A stretch of DNA of 6,388 nucleotides from UBA2137 sp037968575 (GTDB lineage Bacteria > Pseudomonadota > Alphaproteobacteria > Micavibrionales > Micavibrionaceae). Position 1 is the stretch's first letter, and the number at the start of each line of letters is the position of its first letter. The DNA lies in assembly GCA_037968575.1 (NCBI GenBank), contig JBBKVR010000043.1:1-6388 (forward strand), read 5' to 3'. The position numbers were made by a program, and so were the translations under genes. The notes beneath the pieces are model-generated. The model was not told where the DNA came from and ran no database searches. It saw only the letters and a program-made list of their open reading frames with translations. Positions 5,335-6,388 of this stretch are shown here, one piece after another.

Positions 5335-6388
5335 GCAGCCTCGGAATCATTGTCATTACTTAAGATATCATCTTTGAAAGGGAAGTGAAGTGCAACCACT
5401 GCCCCCTTACCTTTTATTTTTTTCAATTCAGGAACATTATTCATCCATGATTTTTGACCCAAAACTAACTCACCCCCATGATCTTCCATGATCTTCTTCA
5501 CAATAGCCAAACCTAAACCGGTTCCCTTCTCTTTGCGCGTTACATAGGGATCAGTAAGACTTTCGATTGAAGTGTCCTCAGGGAAGCCTAAACCGTTATC
5601 GCTTATAATTAACACCAAATCATTCTCACCATTTTCAGTTAAAAGCATTGAAATAAATGGGTTTTTAACTTTACTTTCCTCCAATGAATCAACTGCATTT
5701 TGAATAAGATTGATAATGGCTTGGCGAACTTGCTGGGTATCAAACATCAATTTGATAGAATCTTTGCCTTTTAGTAATCCAAATCTTTCGATGGAAACTT
5801 TCGGATAGGTTTCATTTTGCATGATGCCAATTTCATTAACCAAAGCCTTAATATCATTTTTCTTAAGTGTGGGTTGAGGCATTCTTGCAAATGCTGAAAA
5901 CTCAGCAACCATGTGACCAATATCCTCAACGTGCTTACCTATAGTTTGAATACACTTTTCAAAAATATCCCTGTCTTCTTCTGGAATATATTCCGAAAAC
6001 CGTCTTTTAATACGTTCCGCAGAAAGTTGGATAGGCGTTAGAGGGTTTTTAATTTCATGGGCGATGCGTCTTGCTACATCTGACCAAGCTGCTTTCTTTT
6101 GTGCTGATTTAAGTGCAGAAATATCATCAAATGTAACAATCATAGCTCCAGATTTTGCATATTCAGTCTCAGCCACCACTTTGACAATTAAATCTAATTT
6201 ACGCCCTTTTTGTCCAGTGTAAGGAATATCAACGTCCAGAGTCTTTTTATTCCACAAATCTTTATCTTTAATAGAGCGTGCAAGCTCGGGCATAACATCT
6301 CGTAATTTTGTATCATTCAAATTTTCAACATCTATCTGTAAAAGCTCGCATGCTGCTTTATTTGTAAGGGTGATTATGCCGTTATCAT
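5331..6388 (-). CDS. ntrY: NtrY, sensor histidine kinase (C-terminal part; N-terminus outside the window)
   Basis: NtrY is a membrane-anchored histidine kinase that phosphorylates NtrX. The frame is open to the right edge, so the membrane sensor and HAMP regions lie beyond it; 351 residues are visible. They begin inside a PAS domain (about 1-95, opening with DNGIITLTNKAA), followed by the HisKA helix with HEIKNPLTPIQLSAER, whose phospho-accepting histidine is visible residue 110 (codon 6057-6059). The HATPase domain follows with the N box NLIQNAVD (226-233), G1 DNGLGF (263-268) and G2 GTGLGLA (288-294). All catalytic motifs are intact, so the kinase should be active. An apparent start at the TTG 6318-6320 is rejected because PAS-like coding sequence continues before it. 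The stop TGA overlaps the ATG of ntrX, as expected for a two-component pair made from one transcript. Confidence 0.96.
   Translation of the reverse strand, partial: DNGIITLTNKAACELLQIDVENLNDTKLRDVMPELARSIKDKDLWNKKTLDVDIPYTGQKGRKLDLIVKVVAETEYAKSGAMIVTFDDISALKSAQKKAAWSDVARRIAHEIKNPLTPIQLSAERIKRRFSEYIPEEDRDIFEKCIQTIGKHVEDIGHMVAEFSAFARMPQPTLKKNDIKALVNEIGIMQNETYPKVSIERFGLLKGKDSIKLMFDTQQVRQAIINLIQNAVDSLEESKVKNPFISMLLTENGENDLVLIISDNGLGFPEDTSIESLTDPYVTRKEKGTGLGLAIVKKIMEDHGGELVLGQKSWMNNVPELKKIKGKGAVVALHFPFKDDILSNDNDSEAA
5339..5342 (-). promoter_or_regulatory. Probable ribosome-binding site of ntrX inside the ntrY 3' end
   Basis: GAGG on the minus strand, 4 bases before the ntrX ATG. The spacing is short but usable, and together with the ATGA overlap it supports reinitiation by ribosomes finishing ntrY. 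Confidence 0.4.

Overview
This is an ordinary, gene-dense chromosomal stretch from a visibly AT-rich alphaproteobacterium (base composition judged by eye, not counted). The clade call rests on gene order and protein signatures. The series ntrY-ntrX-trkA-hfq-hflX with mazG next door is a known alphaproteobacterial neighbourhood. The Hfq carries the alphaproteobacterial form of the Sm fold (TWFDNF, QLVYKHAISTI). NtrX has the class-typical receiver and Fis-type end. A low-GC lineage (host-associated or streamlined marine or aquatic) would fit, but I cannot name a genus.

Layout, read in the direction of transcription on the minus strand from the right edge: the 3' part of ntrY (sensor kinase, N-terminus beyond the window), ntrX (response regulator), trkA (K+ uptake regulatory subunit), a HAD phosphatase of the phosphoglycolate-phosphatase type, hfq (RNA chaperone) and hflX (ribosome-associated GTPase). 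At the left edge the 3' end of mazG (NTP pyrophosphohydrolase) runs on the plus strand and converges on hflX with a 4-base overlap of the two ends. Only one gap between genes exceeds 20 bases: 78 bases in front of hfq. The start/stop overlaps ntrY/ntrX and ntrX/trkA are both ATGA, and trkA and the HAD gene are 2 bases apart, so these four genes look like one translationally coupled transcript. hfq and hflX may have an additional promoter in the 78-base gap.

Functionally the window joins signal transduction (NtrY phosphorylating NtrX), potassium homeostasis (TrkA), metabolite clean-up (HAD, MazG), post-transcriptional control (Hfq) and ribosome rescue (HflX). I found no mobile element, CRISPR array, RNA gene or sign of gene transfer, and no evidence of a new system. 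The points most worth a second look are (1) an NtrX whose AAA+ domain has lost the sigma54-contact loop and also several catalytic positions, (2) a strongly acidic C-terminal tail on Hfq, (3) an A-rich ARN-triplet run abutting the hfq ribosome-binding site that could serve Hfq autoregulation, and (4) the HAD gene placed between trkA and hfq.
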